Assembly: GCA_031213475.1 (NCBI GenBank)
Contig: JARUPZ010000014.1
Span: 3,824,535 to 3,888,534 of the forward strand
From: Nereocystis luetkeana
Lineage: Eukaryota > Sar > Phaeophyceae > Laminariales > Laminariaceae
Direction: 5' to 3'
Length of the DNA: 64,000 nt
Part shown: positions 12,901 through 27,400 of the stretch, in pieces
How positions within the stretch are numbered: the stretch's first letter is position 1
Layout of the letters: the number at the start of each line of letters is the position of its first letter
Made by a program: the position numbers and the translations under genes
Notes under the pieces: generated by a model
The model's input: the letters and a program-made list of their open reading frames with translations, nothing else
Database searches by the model: none
What the model was told of the DNA's origin: nothing

Positions 12901-15900
12901 AGATTTCAGCCTTTTCTTCCCTCGTCGACTCGCATCGAATTGTGCCTACCTACGCCGCAAGGCGCTATAAACAATTGAATCCCTTTTTTTATTTTTGCAA
13001 ATAAAGTCAAAGTCCGACCTATACCACGTTAGCGTGGAATGGTGAAATTTTGATATATGTAAGTGCTGACCACTGTCCGATGTAGTCGCGGGGTCTACCG
13101 TAGCTTCGCTTGAGATATGCATGTCGTTGGTGACATACTTCGTACAATAATAAGATTAATAGCACTACGCCCAATGCAGCTTTGTCGGGTCAAGAGCCGC
13201 ATGCTGTTTATCTCCAGAAACCATCAGCGCCAGTCAACCTTGACTTCGTTGTTTTTCCACGCTGTCGATGCTGGCTGAGACAACTGTTTTGTGCGCTTCG
13301 CCGTCTTGGACAGGTCGAGATCAGCAAAGGCTACGGGATGTCGGACTGGCGAGACGACGTGAAGCGATGCCTTCTCGGTGCTGGGCTGAAAAACAAGCCC
13401 ACTACGTTTTTGTTCAGGTACGTATGACATTAGAGGTATCCAGAACATTGCTACCCACTATATGATCTACAGTTGACCTTCCGAGGCAGAAATATTCCCA
13501 ATCTTGCGTGTTTGGCCTTCTGTAGCTCATGTTGAAGAGGTGGGACCCGCCCAACCTGCTTTTATCTATCACAAGTTTCCTGGGTTGGATCTGTATTGTG
13601 GCAGATCCTCCACGGGATCTCGTAACGGCAGGTGAGGAACTAGATGATCTAGACCATGATCTATCTGTAGATCAGCTATGTACGAGGGGTGGAGTTGTCA
13701 TAGCCGTACTTCCGGAGGGGATCACGCCCCCCTAACGCACCGGACCCCTACGTATTGCGTTGTAACCACCAACCCACAGCGCAATCAACCAAACAGTGCA
13801 CATTGCTGCTGCCAAAGTGAGCTGCGTACTACGTACTTAGCCCGAGAAATATGAAACATAACGCCGAATTATCTCTACGACAACAATCCGCAGATTATTC
13901 TCATGTCGGTTCCCGATCCCTAAGAATATATTCCGCTCCTATTCAGGCCTGATAGAGTGACCAGAAGTAAAAACGACTGGCGGGATACAAGCACCGCGCA
14001 CTTTGGTTGGTAGTCATCAACCGCGCGTGGGTTGTGCGGTTTGGGTTTGCCAACAGTTTAGAGCTGCCCAGGCAGGGGAGCACGTCAAAGGCTCAATTCG
14101 ACACCCCACTACCATTTCCGAGGCCCAGAAGGAGGGAGGGGTATGCTAAAACCAAGTAAAAAACACCTTGTTCTTTTTCTTAATTTCGTCCAGAAATGTC
14201 ACCTCACTGGCTTGATTTTCATTTTGTACCGATTAATATCATCTACAAATAGATCATCTGCAGACAAATCATCTACAGATATATATGTGATCTAAACATA
14301 GATCATCTACAGATATGTCATCTACATATGGACCATATACAGATAGCTGATCTACAGCTATACCATCTACAGATGGATCATCTACATTTGGATCATCTAC
14401 AGATAGATCATATATATGCAGATGGGTCATCTACAGATAGATCGTCTAGATTATCTGGATCGTACAGCAACCCGCCGTTATTATATAGTGCGGCGCCGTA
14501 TGTGCGTGCTGTATCACAGCACAAAACTCAACCCCACAAAAACGTGTGGCTGATCATGTTGATCAGGCCAAGATTAGGCGTGTTTTACACTCGGCAACAT
14601 GAGAGTCTGATCATACAGATCAGGAGCCTACCTGCTGTATCTGCTCTGAACTATCTGTAGATCTTGAGGTGGGGGTCAGTTGTCTGGTCGACTTCAGGGG
14701 CACCTTTCCACTTCCCGCTCAGCTTTTCCCCCGGAGATCTCTCATTCCGTGCGTTGTTTTTCTCTCACTCACACGTTTAACGCTCGCACCGTCGCGGACT
14801 TCCGTCGCTATCCTCGAAAACGTTCACCAGTGATGTGCAGATAGTTAACGAGATCATGCTGGAGGATATCAACAACATCTTGAACGCGGGCGATGTCCCG
14901 AATCTGTATGCGCCCGAGGATCTCGACTCCATCATGTCTGCTTGCAGGTGAGCGACAAATCTCTGGGTATGCTCCTGTTTTGTTTCGTTATTTGCGAGCG
15001 AATGCGATTATTTTTTTAGTTTCGATGGCGCAAAAGCAAATGACGTGAATCCTTTCGAGGTGCCTGCAACGAGGGTAGCTATCGCGCCATTCCCTCAGGC
15101 ACGTCCCGGACGGGAACCTTTGTGTTGTACTTGAAATACGTACATGTACAGGTACTCGACACAGCGCAGGGCGTGTTAATAACACACCAGTCGTTGCTTC
15201 CTCGCTGCACGGCAGCGAGATGGTGCATGCCATTATCAGATCGAGTTGCCCGGAGCGAGATACAGTGAGGCCTCCTCAGGCGAAAAACAAAAACGATTCG
15301 GAAGGTATTTGGTACACCCCTTCCCTTTATCGAAACTTGTGACTATACATTGCATGCCGGGTGCCAATGAGAGAGTCGATTGCGACAATCTGAGACCGAT
15401 ATGCCAATCGTTTTTCCGAGGACGCAGCGCCCCTCGTTGGGCCTAACAGCGTGCTAATAGGGGACCCTCCACATTTGTGCTGATTATGATTGATGTTCCG
15501 GGAACAAGGAAGCGGCCAGTCAAAGCTGACGCTACACGGGGGGATTATTCGTTTAAGTTGGTCCAACCCATCAAACAACCATTGACTAAACCACAATCGT
15601 TTTCGTCGTTTCTGCGCCTCGTTTTCGACCGACCGCCCCCGCCACGCGTACGTTTGCCAAACGGTGGACAGCCAGAGAGATACGGGAGGAGGGGGGAGGG
15701 GTGTACTCGATACCATGCATGGCGGGGAGGGGGGTTGGAACGAAAAATGCACAGACTTCGTCTTTGTTGACAACCCAACCACTACCTTGTACCTGGTCAC
15801 ATTATCAGCCAAACTTCCCTACTCGATCTTGTTGAGCGTGGGTATGCAAGCCTACAAGCGACGTGTCTTCCGTTCGAACACTTGCTGATATCGTTTCTGC

Positions 15901-18446
15901 AGTCCCACGCGGACCCAGATCCCCGACCCAGACAAGCCTGGCTATCTTTTAGCATGACCTTCCGTTTGTTTTCCGTTATTGCGATTGCGGAGGCCATGAC
16001 TACTGCAGGTCCACGGATAGATACACTTAGCCCTTTTTGTACTTCCCTCGTCTGCGCCCGGCCCCCGCCCGCCACGTGTGTGTGCGTTTTTCAACCAAAG
16101 GGTGGATTGCCAGAGGAAGCGAATACCCCCAACGAAGGTCAACATCTTCGCCCAGTACGTGACAAGAGTGCGGTCTTGCATTCACCTCGTCATCTGCATG
16201 TCGCCCATAGGGTCAGCCTTCAGGGATCGGCTGAGAATGTTCCCTTCCCTGGTTAACTGCTGTACTATTGGTGAGAGAGAACACATAGAAACACTGAAAA
16301 ACAAAATGTGAAGAAATGCCGTGAAAACCTTCTGCAGGGGTCGGCTGAGGGAGTTTGTTTGCTGGTTGACTCCTGCACCATTGGAAAAAACATATCTAAA
16401 TAAATAAAATTAAAAAGTTGGAGAGAAATGACGTGAACAGCAGCACGTTTTTCGGGATCGACTCAGGGTGGTCACTACCCTGATTAAGTACTGCACCATT
16501 GGTGAATGTTGTTGTCTCCACATTAATTCGTCCTTTCTACCCAGCTTCATCAGTACACCCAATGTCCGTCCTGATTCCGTATCCTAGAGAGTTACCCATT
16601 CTGTGGTCACAGACTGTGAGACAGAGGAATACCAAAAAATAAACCAAAATCGCAACTTCAAGTGTCAGCAAGTAAGTGAAACGTCAGCGTACCGGGTACG
16701 AGAACACAAAAACACAAGCAAGACCGGAAAAATAAGAGCTAAAATACAATAAAACCAAAAAACAAATGCTTGAAAAATGTGGAATAGTTGGAACGAAAAT
16801 TCGTGAAATATTCAGCGATCGGCTAAGAACGTGTGTTCCCTTCCCCAGGTAACTGCTTACACCACTGATGAGGGCTCTTGAAAGCAAGAAATAGTTGTAA
16901 GCAAAGAAATGATGCCGGGTTGTAGTTCAGGGATCGGCCGAGCGTGTTCGTTCTCTTCCCTGATTAACTACTTGCACCATGGTGAGGACAAATTTCGCCC
17001 ATATCGGATCGCCATTCAGGGATCGGATGATGAAGTTCCCTTCCATGGTTGTAACACGGCAACTTTGATGAGAGAGAGCACACGAAGAAAATAATAGATG
17101 CAGAGAAATTTCGTGAAAAAGGTCGATATTCAGGGATCGGCTGAGGGCTTTCTCTTTCCTGGCTAAGTGCTGCAACATTGGGGAGAACAGGTGAATCTAT
17201 ATAGAGTTTTCGGTAAAGGAATGCCGCCCATAAGGGGCCGGCCTTCAGAGATCAACTGAAGAGGTTATTTTCCGTCGGTAAAAGTGCTGCACTACTGGCG
17301 AGAGAGAACACACGAACGCAAGGAAATGAAAAACGAATGGAACCAAGTGTCGTGCATGGCTTCACTGCCAGCATGGTATTGCTTGTGTACCATGCTTCTC
17401 GACAACTCCACACGGCGCGAGAGACCTTCGTTCGCCTCGCTCGGCTATTTAACGGGATTAGCCGCTGGCCGGCGCGAGAGCGCGTTGCCCGCTTAATAAG
17501 GACCCGACTGGAATTACTGTGAATTTCTCCCCCGGTGCTGGTAGTAAGGTCTCAGCGAAGGGATCCACCCAGTACTACGCCAAAGAGCGACTGGTCATCA
17601 ATATCTCCTCCTACCACAAAAACGGGGGCCAAGTGAAGCCAATAAGCAATCAGTGTCACCGACCCATACCCTACATTTGGTTGGAAACTGCGAAAAACAA
17701 ATACTGAAAAATACTGACATCCCTCCGCGCCTCCCCCCCCCCCCCTCCCCCCCAATTTCTGTTTCTTCCTTCCCACGGGTAAATATATAATGATTGCTTC
17801 CCGCGCATTCACACGAAAAGAAAGGAAGCGGCGCAAAATAGAACACACTTTGAGCACATGAGGTATATATGCACGTAAACCCTGTACTTGCGCTCATTAT
17901 GTTTGCTTCCTTCACTCCACTCCACTCCACTCCACTCCACTTCACTTTACGTGCGTTGTCCTTAACTTCGTGTCGACTTAGACTGGTTCACGGAGTGGCC
18001 AGCGGAGGCGCTGAAGGGCGTGGCAATGGCCATGATGACGGAAACGGACCTGGAGCTGGGGGACGCGTTGGAGGGGATCGTCGAGATGTTCAGGCACGTT
18101 TTAGAATAGAATACTTCTTGTTTTGGCAGACTTGAAGCGAAAAGACGCGAGTTAGTGTGAACTCATCAGTTGCTATCAATACCTCTGAGCCACACGATGC
18201 GGGTGAAGCCCACCTCGAGTACAGCACGTGGCTAGCTCGAGAGTTGACAATTTCAGGCTGATTTTGCAGGTTTCGAAAAAATGTACAGCTGCAGGAAACA
18301 TTTGTGCCCAGCGAGGACGCCAATCTGAATTCTACAAAAATAGACTTCAAGAGTCTATGCTAAACGTTGAATCACAATAAGCCGCGCGAAACTAGGAAAT
18401 CACCGACTGCTCTCTCTCTCTTTCTCTCTCTCTTTCTCACTTTCTT

Positions 18447-18483
<37 letters not shown>

Positions 18484-21400
18484 CGATCGATCGACCAGAT
18501 ATTGTCCGAACTGACCTCTCGTTGTTCGGTATTTTGGTGACCTCAACCTTTCCGTTCTAAAAAGAAAACAAAAAATCGAGCGGTGAAAAACGAATATCTT
18601 ACGTCTGTGTGAACTCAACGCTCCATGGGGTAGGTGGCTCACCAACACCCAGCCCCGAGACAACAAAGAAACTGACTCTGAGATAGAACGAAAGATCGAC
18701 CCTTTTTCGAACGGGACGCTCGTTTTTGGGGACACAAGTGCTTGCAATTACAGTACGTATTACGGGGGACCACAGTAAATAGGACCAAATATTGACTGTA
18801 AAAATAGGTAAATATGTAAGTTTTTGTGTGTAACATAGGTCCTACCAGGTATTTACTATGGTCCCCCGTAATAGTACAAAAATGAAATTGCGGTTGGTGA
18901 AAAACCCGCTTGGAATTGCGGTACACAGTACAAGCGACGTTCGCAGTGGCGAAAATGCTTAGCTCCCTTTGGGAACCCGAGGTAGACATCAAGACAATGG
19001 TTGGTATTACGGGGGACCATATCAAATAGGACCTATGGTACGCACAAAAACCTATATATTTCGCTATTTTTTACCAACAATGTTTTGGTCCTATTTAATG
19101 TTCCCCCGTAACAGTGTTCGGGGCTATCGAGGAAGCGTAAGCGCCCAGCAGGACGGGGGGACAGGACCATGGTGCATGCACCCGTGCCGAACGGCTCCAA
19201 CCACGTTGTGCCACCCCCCAACCATTGCTTGTACCAGCCCCCAACCACGTTTGTGGCGGTTGCTGACTTCGTCATGTTTTTTGTGTCGTCAGCTTTTTCC
19301 CACTCTGACGTCTCAAGAGGGTTAGCGCGACGAAGCCACCCCCCCCCCCCCAGCTCATACAAGCAAACAGCAAAAGTATTGGGGAAATAACTACTGTACC
19401 AGTAATATTTCCAGCAGTATAACGTTGGGCTCTGCTTTCCCTAACCGTCATATACCTATCCCCTCGTGCTGCTGCTGTATAGAGGCCGCTGTTCGATTGG
19501 TCAAGTTGCCTTTTTTCGTTTTTTGCCTTTCATTTGTTCCCATTGCTGTGCCTTCTGCGGCCGGGCTTTCCTCCCAATTTGGGGATGCTCTTCATGCGTC
19601 CCCAGATCTGGTTCCAAAAAAATCGACTGTATTTGGGTAGAGGCTGTCATTGCCCTTAAGGAGTCCCGTCGGTCAGAAATATGTTTGCATAAAAAAGGTA
19701 TACCGTTACATACCCATATCGTACGTAGCACACCTTGGAAAATATTTCTCCACCTCGGACAGATCATCTACAGATCATCTACAGATTATCTACAGACCAT
19801 TCCCTCCTCGTGATCTAGATATTTCAAGGCAGATAGATCACCTACTCCTGATCTTGCACTATCCAGCTCATTTTGCCGGGTGGGGCCCGAATAATCAGCA
19901 TGATCTATCTAGCGCATGTTTCCCGGGTTGGGTCTGTACTATATATGCAGATCTGCGCAACCTCTCACAACGGTAGACTTGGGACTACCATTAAGTGATC
20001 TGTAGACAGATCAGATACATCATGATCTGTCTGAGGTGTGAAGCTTTCCCCTCGGCGGCCTTCTGAACAAGTCGGTGGTACATCACAGGTGTCGTCCTTT
20101 CTCCCCCTCCCGGGTACGGTATATTACGTGCCTTCATTTTTATCTCTCAGAGGGGTCAGCATTTATCCACGACTGTTCGCCCGTTTTTCATCGATGGGAG
20201 CAGGTCGGTATAAGCCCCCCTGTGCAATAAAAAGGGATACACAATGTGGGCGCAAACAACCCATGTGCAGACAGTGCAGTTGCGCCACTAAGCGTACCGA
20301 ATTAAGAGGCTGTCGACATCTTGTGGGCTTGTGGGCTGTCTCCACAGCGACCCTTTCACCCCCACGTTGTTCAGGCGGGGGGGGGGGGGGGAAGGTCCCG
20401 GCCACCTGCTACCCACAAAAAACGGATGGCCAATATTTCTGCGGTGAATTTAAGAAGCGCCTTCGTCGGCGATTATTTGCCGTAGTTGTTTCTGCACGGC
20501 GGCGTTTAATTTCGCATCGAATGCCGGCTTTTGAGTGTGCTCGATTCATAGCATGCCATGACGGCAGGGATAAGCGCAGACTTTGCTTCCCACTTCCTTG
20601 TTAGCGCTTGACGTAGCAGCTTCATTGGAGACAGCTCATTGCATCGCCACGGTATAGCAGCCAAAGTACTAGAGCTGAGTCCTTCCTGAGAAAATGAAGT
20701 GATTCACGGATTCCTTACTATTTACCTGGTATTTATTATCTGATTCAGCAACGCCCAGCACTTACCTCATCGTGTCATGGCCTCTTACCAATTCAAGCCC
20801 CCCCCCCCACCCACTGATCGTAGTACGTAACGTTAATTAGCCCCATAGTGGTGCAGCAAAACACCGCAGCTAGAGCTACAGTGGTCTTGCTCACAAATTA
20901 AAGTGAATCACGGGTAATTTATGGGTTATGACCTGATCAGGTGCCCAGCATTCACCTCACGCTATCGTATGGTCTGATAACATCTCTACCGAGTTTAAAG
21001 CGTGCCTGGTGATCGTTTTCCCTCCTGGCTGCAGAGTGGTGCATCAGTCAGTAGAGCACGTCGGGAAGGAGTTCTACGAGTATTTGAGGAGGCGTGTCTG
21101 GGTGACCCCGATGAGCTACCTCGAGCTGCTGGGGTCCTTCAAGCGGCAGCTGGCGGCAAAGCGCGCCGACGTCGGGCGAAATCGCTCTCGCCTCCAGGTT
21201 AGGAACTGGGCTGGGTACTCAACGCGTACATATTGGCATGTGTTTTTTATACCAGTACCTGGCATGTTTTCCCCATGTGTCGGGTGTCGAACGAATGTCG
21301 CCGTAGCGGCCCCCCTGCAGTGCCGGTACATATGCGCCAGCCATGGACAAAAACGGCACTATACGTAGCGGCAACCGGTACTACTCCGCGCCCTATGTAT

Positions 21401-24400
21401 GTATGTACAACACTTGGTGCGTTCCATCTGTGCCAGGCGATTCCACAAGCCCTATAGAGGGCAGCCGGCACTGTTCGTTCAGCCGGCACTTACAGAGGGA
21501 CCCTCGGATCCAGCGAAGCTATTGGGTAGTTTGTTGGTTGAAGATATGCGTCAGTGATATGCAGCTAGTAGGCTATTCGAGGGTACACGAAGCAAAAAAA
21601 TCGACACGCCACTTTTTTTTGTTAGTTCCAGACGGTAGGGAGGGGGGCGCAGTAACATCAAGTAAAAACCAAATTGAAAAATAAAAAACAGGTTTTTTAT
21701 TTAATTTCGGACGAATCCCCCAAATCCCGCTGCGTACGAATTTAGTTTGTTTTCTATACCAGCGTGGTGGCGAGTGTCACCCCGTTCTCTTTTTTTTTTG
21801 TGTGTATATACTACGCCTCGGCTACATACTATATCATAATATGGCAAAAACCCTACGGCAGCCTTACGGCCCCCCTATAACGTGACTACAGCTTCGAAAA
21901 CGGTTTTGGGCGCTGCAGTCTCCGAAGTATCACCCGGTCCGCGAGCGAGCCAGCTCTTTCAGGCGTGCGTTGGGCCGTGTTTATACGTTTTTTTGTTCTC
22001 AGGTGGGTCTGGACAAGCTCAGCAGCACCAAGGAGGTGGTGGCGACACTGCAGGAGGAGCTCACGGTGCTGCAGCCTCAGCTGGTCAAGACCATGAAGGA
22101 GGTAAACGATAGCTACTGCATTGCCATTATTAATAGAAATCGCCGCGGAATACAAGGTTGTATGATTTCACCCCCCCGTCATACGACTACGGCCATGCCT
22201 GAGATCGAGTACATCTCTCCTATCGAGTACACCCCCCCCCCACCGTCCTCCCGGCATTGTAGGGATGTAAAGGTTTATGGTCATACGATTACGGCCATGC
22301 GTGACATTGAGTACATATCTCGTATCGAGTACACCCCCCCCACACACCGTCGTCATCGTGTCGCCTTGTTGTTCGAGATATATCATGGTGCAGACAAATG
22401 GTATAGCTGACTAGCTTAACCCCCAGAAAGGCAAAACAGGAAGGAGATAGCAGATGCAGCAGGTTTTCGTGCAATACACGTAAATAATCTTGAATGAGCG
22501 CCAAACTGTTGGAGGTGTCTCCACGAGAAGTAGAAACGGTGCCCCGTCTCTTGACGGATGCGTTGTCATTGCCCGTATTTCTGAGGCAATGGGACAAATA
22601 GCACGCTACCCCCCCCCCCCCCCCCCGTCCTCCCTGCACAACAAGGGGATACGTAGATATTATGGGGCAGAGAACAAACAATTTACCCCCTCGCCCTGTT
22701 TCAACGCTGCACAAAAATAACAGGTGGAAGACATGATGGTTCAGATAAACGCGGACAAGGAAGAGGCCGAGGTGGTGCGGGTCAAGGTCGAAGCCGAGGA
22801 GGCAACCGCGAACGAAAAGGCGAGTTTTTTTGTGCTACCGTGGAATCGTTTTCGGTACCACCGCTTGCTTACCCTACCGTTCGTAGGACGTGTCATGCTT
22901 GTTTACATCCCACGCCGGTTTTAATAACCGAAGATTCCAGCTCTCGATAAGAGCAGAGTCTTCATTAGCCCTGTCGGAGCCGATTGGCGCCTAGCATCCG
23001 GCACATGAGACGGAAGACCAACGAGTTTCCATCAAATACCCCCAACCTGTAGTTTGTTTCGGGTTCTACTTTCTTGCGGCTCCGTATCAAACGTGTACAA
23101 CTGAAAGTGTTACAATACCCCCCGGACGACGAGTACCTCTTTTGCGAACGGAGGTGAGGAGGATTTTGTTAGTTGTGAGATAGATGCATGTAGATGATAC
23201 TGTTGTGTTGAGCGTAGGAACGTGTCAAAAAGGGCGAGATAAAAGGGGGATAACAGCGAGGTATGACAGCAAATTATGACCCGCAACTTCAGCGTATCTC
23301 CTCACGCCCTTGCCCTCGGCCCTCGCCCATGCCCGTCACGACGACTTCTGGCTGGCAGGCCGCCGCTACGAAAGCGATCGCCGACGACGCGCAGAGGGAT
23401 CTGGACCTCGCGCTCCCAGCGCTGGAGTCCGCGGTGGCCTGTTTGAATTCCCTAAAAAAGTCAGACATCGACGAGGTAAGGTTGCTGCTGCGGCCGGATG
23501 AACGCGGCCGCGAACACCGCGTACCATACGTAGAGGTGTACGTCAAATACGTTCGAGCAACAACTACAAATACCTATGAAACAAAAACGCGGGCAAATAC
23601 TTAATCGATAGTCTACTCACTCATTCAAGACATTCATTAGGTTCTATCTCGAAGGCACACGATATGACGAGGGCGTACATAGGCGCATGATAACGGGGGG
23701 TTTATACGTGAAGAAAACGATTTCCGCCAGTCCCTGCGCCCATCCACTCGTACTTGGTCGTTTTGGGGCGAGGTTTCTTATTTCTTACTGTTTTTTTTTG
23801 TCTTGTTCGTGGGCTTATACGGCAGTACGACACCTCTACGAAGGGTGTAACTTCTACGCCTGCCAGCGCGATGGTCACTTTTTTCTTGTTTTGATGTCTG
23901 CCTTCGAGAAAAAACGCGCACGAGGTTGATTCATTGACTGCGCACGTGAACAGGTCAAGAGCCTTAAAACGCCTCCAAAGGGCGTCAAGCTGACGATGGA
24001 GGTGTGCTGCCTTATGTTCGACGTCAAACCCAACAAGATCAAGGACCCCGAAAGCGGCAAAAAGGTACGCCACGAAATCCTACAGTCTCGCCTATTCACA
24101 CCCGCGCTCGGTTGGGGCTCGTGACTATCTACTGTAGTTCGTATCGTACTCAGGGTAGTGCCAAACGGGTCTGTGCCGAACAGGGCTGATCAAGAGCATC
24201 TTCCGTGTTCGAAGTATCTGGATTCTAGCTTCCCTTTTATAGGTAGACGGCACGATTGGAGCAAGCGCTGTACATTTTCAGATTGCAAATGGAACAATCA
24301 TCTACTATTCGTAGACATTTGCATTGTCTTCGATTGTGTTAGGTCTGACTATCTCGTCGACAAGCCAAGGAGATGCTTCATGACTTTTGAATACCGGTTA

Positions 24401-27400
24401 TTGCGAGGAGCATTTGCTCTCCATCTGGCGTGCTGACACTATTGTAGGCCTGCCCGTGGCCTGCGAGCTGCAGACCACCCTCCCCCCCCCCACCGTGTCG
24501 ATTGCGTTCGACAAATGAACGTTTTTGCTCAGTACGATACACTGAAAAAAAATGGTTCAGGAAAAATATCAAACGTACCGCTGTACCTGGTAGTGCGTTT
24601 TGCATCAGCACCCACGTACGTCTCTGTTGTGAGTTGTGAGGTTTGACGTACCCATACCCTACGTAGACTACACCTTCAGCCCCGGAGAAAAGGAAGAGGG
24701 TTGATGGGGTGGCTCAGATTCAAGGCGTTTTTTTTCATGTTTTGCGTGTGCAGTCTTACTGCGGACGCATGCCGTGCGGTAGGGGTGCCACACCGACTCA
24801 TCCCACCGTATGGGTATACCGTCTTTTGGCATTTTTTTTACAACCGATTGGAGCCCCTCAAGTACACAACTACCGGTCACCACGACAGTTTGTGGTTTTA
24901 CTGGTACGACGTGTTTGATCAGAATTCACTAATACCTGGCCCAGCGAGCGACCGCTGTCCAGGTGCAAGCCACAGCCCTGTCTGTTCGCGTGTTCTACCA
25001 GTCTGCCAGCATCGTTCCGAGCGGCATCCACTTGGTGCTCCCACAAGCGCGATCAACCAAACATTGCCAGTTGCTACCGTCGACGTGAGCTACGTGCTAC
25101 TGATACGTACCCAGCCAAACAATATGAACCATAGCGCCTAATCCTCTCTGCAACAACAAACTGCAGAAAAATTATCATATCGGTTCCCGATCCCTACGAA
25201 TATTTTCCTTTTTTGTTGCAATTGTTTTATAGGACTAGCGCATAGATAAGGGTTCAGCCTGATAGGGTATTTTCTGAGGCTCGTCATTTGAGGAGCTCCA
25301 CACCTCATGCGAAAACTGACTTGAGCAATGATCAAATTGCATGCCGATGAATAACCCCGTGACCCGAGTATGCTCTTACGTCATTTTTTGGGACAAGATT
25401 GGTATTCCGACGATTTTAGGTTAAGGAGCCCTGTCATCCAGAACACGTTTTGGCGGGAATGTGCTACTTCTATCGTAGAACGCAGCTGTTGGCCTGATTT
25501 TTGCGTAACCGAGTCACGTTTGAAGTAATGTTTTGGGTGATATACTGAGCTCCTCCTCATGCAAGGAAGGGACTCAGAAACTAAAGAGCACCCCCTCTAC
25601 CGCGGATGGCTCCACTAAATCTGGCTTTCAGCAGCTATATGTCGCCTATCCCGAGGAGCAATGTATGTACCGGAGAAAAAATAAACGATTGCAAAAACAT
25701 CCCAGTGACATTGGGTATTTCCTCGGTTCCTTTAACCGTGTTAGGGATGCAGTTTGTTTTGCGGACGAAACACTCAAATTCTAAGTAGTTTGCCCCCAAA
25801 ACGGGACTGCGGTCCTAAAAGGGTTAAGAAGCCCCCCACTGGTCAGAAAGAGTTTGGCAGAAAAGCGTCACTGGGAAAGGCTACCCCTATCCCAGAAAAA
25901 TACTTTCTTGACCTCGTTCAGGGCTGCAGTCGCGTTTGGACAACAAACCACTCAAATTCTAAGTAGGTTGCTCCCAAAACTGGGCTGCGGTCCTAAAAGG
26001 GTCAGTGAACCTTTTTGCAGAACTGCACCCACGTTTCTGGGGGCAATACTACTGTTTGGAATTAGTTATTGCGAACTTTTTATACTTTCAAAAGCATGCA
26101 CCTGGTATATTAATACATACATATATACGCACCAGGTACATGGACCAAAGTCCTTGACAAAAAACAACGAAGTGACGTAAGGCTGAATCGAAATGCAAAT
26201 TAGACTATAACGAATCGAAATGTAATGAAAGTCGGCCGGTCCCCATCATGACGGCGCAGAAATTTGTGAAATAAATAATACATAACACGCCCCCCTAGTG
26301 GAGCGTCGATCCGCTACGAGTACATATATACCTGCTATTAGGGGGGACCATAGTTAATAGGACCTATGGTATACATGACAATACCTATATATTAAACCAT
26401 TTTTACTAACAATCTTTGGTCCTAATATTTATGGTCCCCCGTAATAACTCCTACAGTAATTCTCTCTATAATAAATTCTTTTGTTTTTCTCGAAAATATT
26501 CCCCAATTTCTATCTAAGAATATTCTCCTTCTTTGAACCGTCGTTGACGAAGGTGGACGATTTCTGGGAGCCGGCAAAGAAACAGCTCCTGGCGGACGCG
26601 AAAGGTTTCATGGATTCTCTTGTCAGATTCGACAAGGACAACATCCCCGACAGAATCATCAAGAAGGCAAGGAAGGAAGGAAGGAAGAAAGGAAGGAAGG
26701 AAGGAACGAACGCGGCGATGTTTTGTATGTTCCTGTTTGTCTCATCTTATTCCCCCTTTCTTTGACGCTTGCATTGATCGTGCAGGAAACAAAACCGCAG
26801 GAAACACCGTTTTTCACGGACCGCCCAGGTTCTAACTTTAGATATTTTCTGTGGCGGATCCGTCCAACGGCCAGAATCAGCGCCAGCGTCACGGCTGGCT
26901 GACTGACTGTTGCCCGATCGACGCCAGACACTCACCAGCTTCGTTGAGAGGGGCTCAGATAGATCCGCCTTTGCCTAGGTCTAAACCTTTGTTTTGCTTT
27001 GCGTCAGGTGGAACCGTTCAACAACAACCCGGAGTTCACACCGGAGCAGATCGAGAAAGCTTCCAAGGCTTGCACGGCCATCTGCATGTGGGCCCTTGCC
27101 ATGTACCAGTACCACTTCGTCGCGCTGGGCGTGGCGCCTAAGGTCAGTCAGTCATGGATCAAAGACGAAGAGTTGTTCGCCCGGTGGGAGTAGGATAGTG
27201 GCCCAGTTTTCTGCGCACCCTTCCACACATCGAGAGGTACAGATGAGATAGACCACGGTCTAGATCATCTGGACCCTGGCCTACCGATGGGAGGCGTCGC
27301 ACAAGGCCTGTGCACTACAGACCCAACCCAGAAAGACGAAGCACGTGCTATTACGGGGGGGCATAGTTAATAGGATCTATGGTATACATAAACACCTATA

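Noticed and set aside
14228-14450. CRISPR-like regular repeats
   Set aside because: The sequence is eukaryotic, units are imperfect and contiguous, and there are no unique spacers.
13418-14830. A hypothetical microexon supplying SDTQ of AAA4 Walker B
   Set aside because: Using the acceptor at 14830 instead of the AG at 14838 restores SDVQ in frame without any microexon.
15901-15957. Possible extra exon reading [14 protein letters not shown] between exons 10 and 11
   Set aside because: It has an acceptor but no donor before an in-frame stop, and exon 11 joins exon 10 directly with full colinearity.
18094-18100. Alternative GT donor for exon 12 at 18099
   Set aside because: It also keeps frame but adds two residues relative to the family and has a poor donor context compared with the GC site.
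20038-20604. 188-codon plus-strand open frame in the intron before exon 13
   Set aside because: It crosses a family A fragment and a 15-base G run, with no recognisable domain or gene structure.
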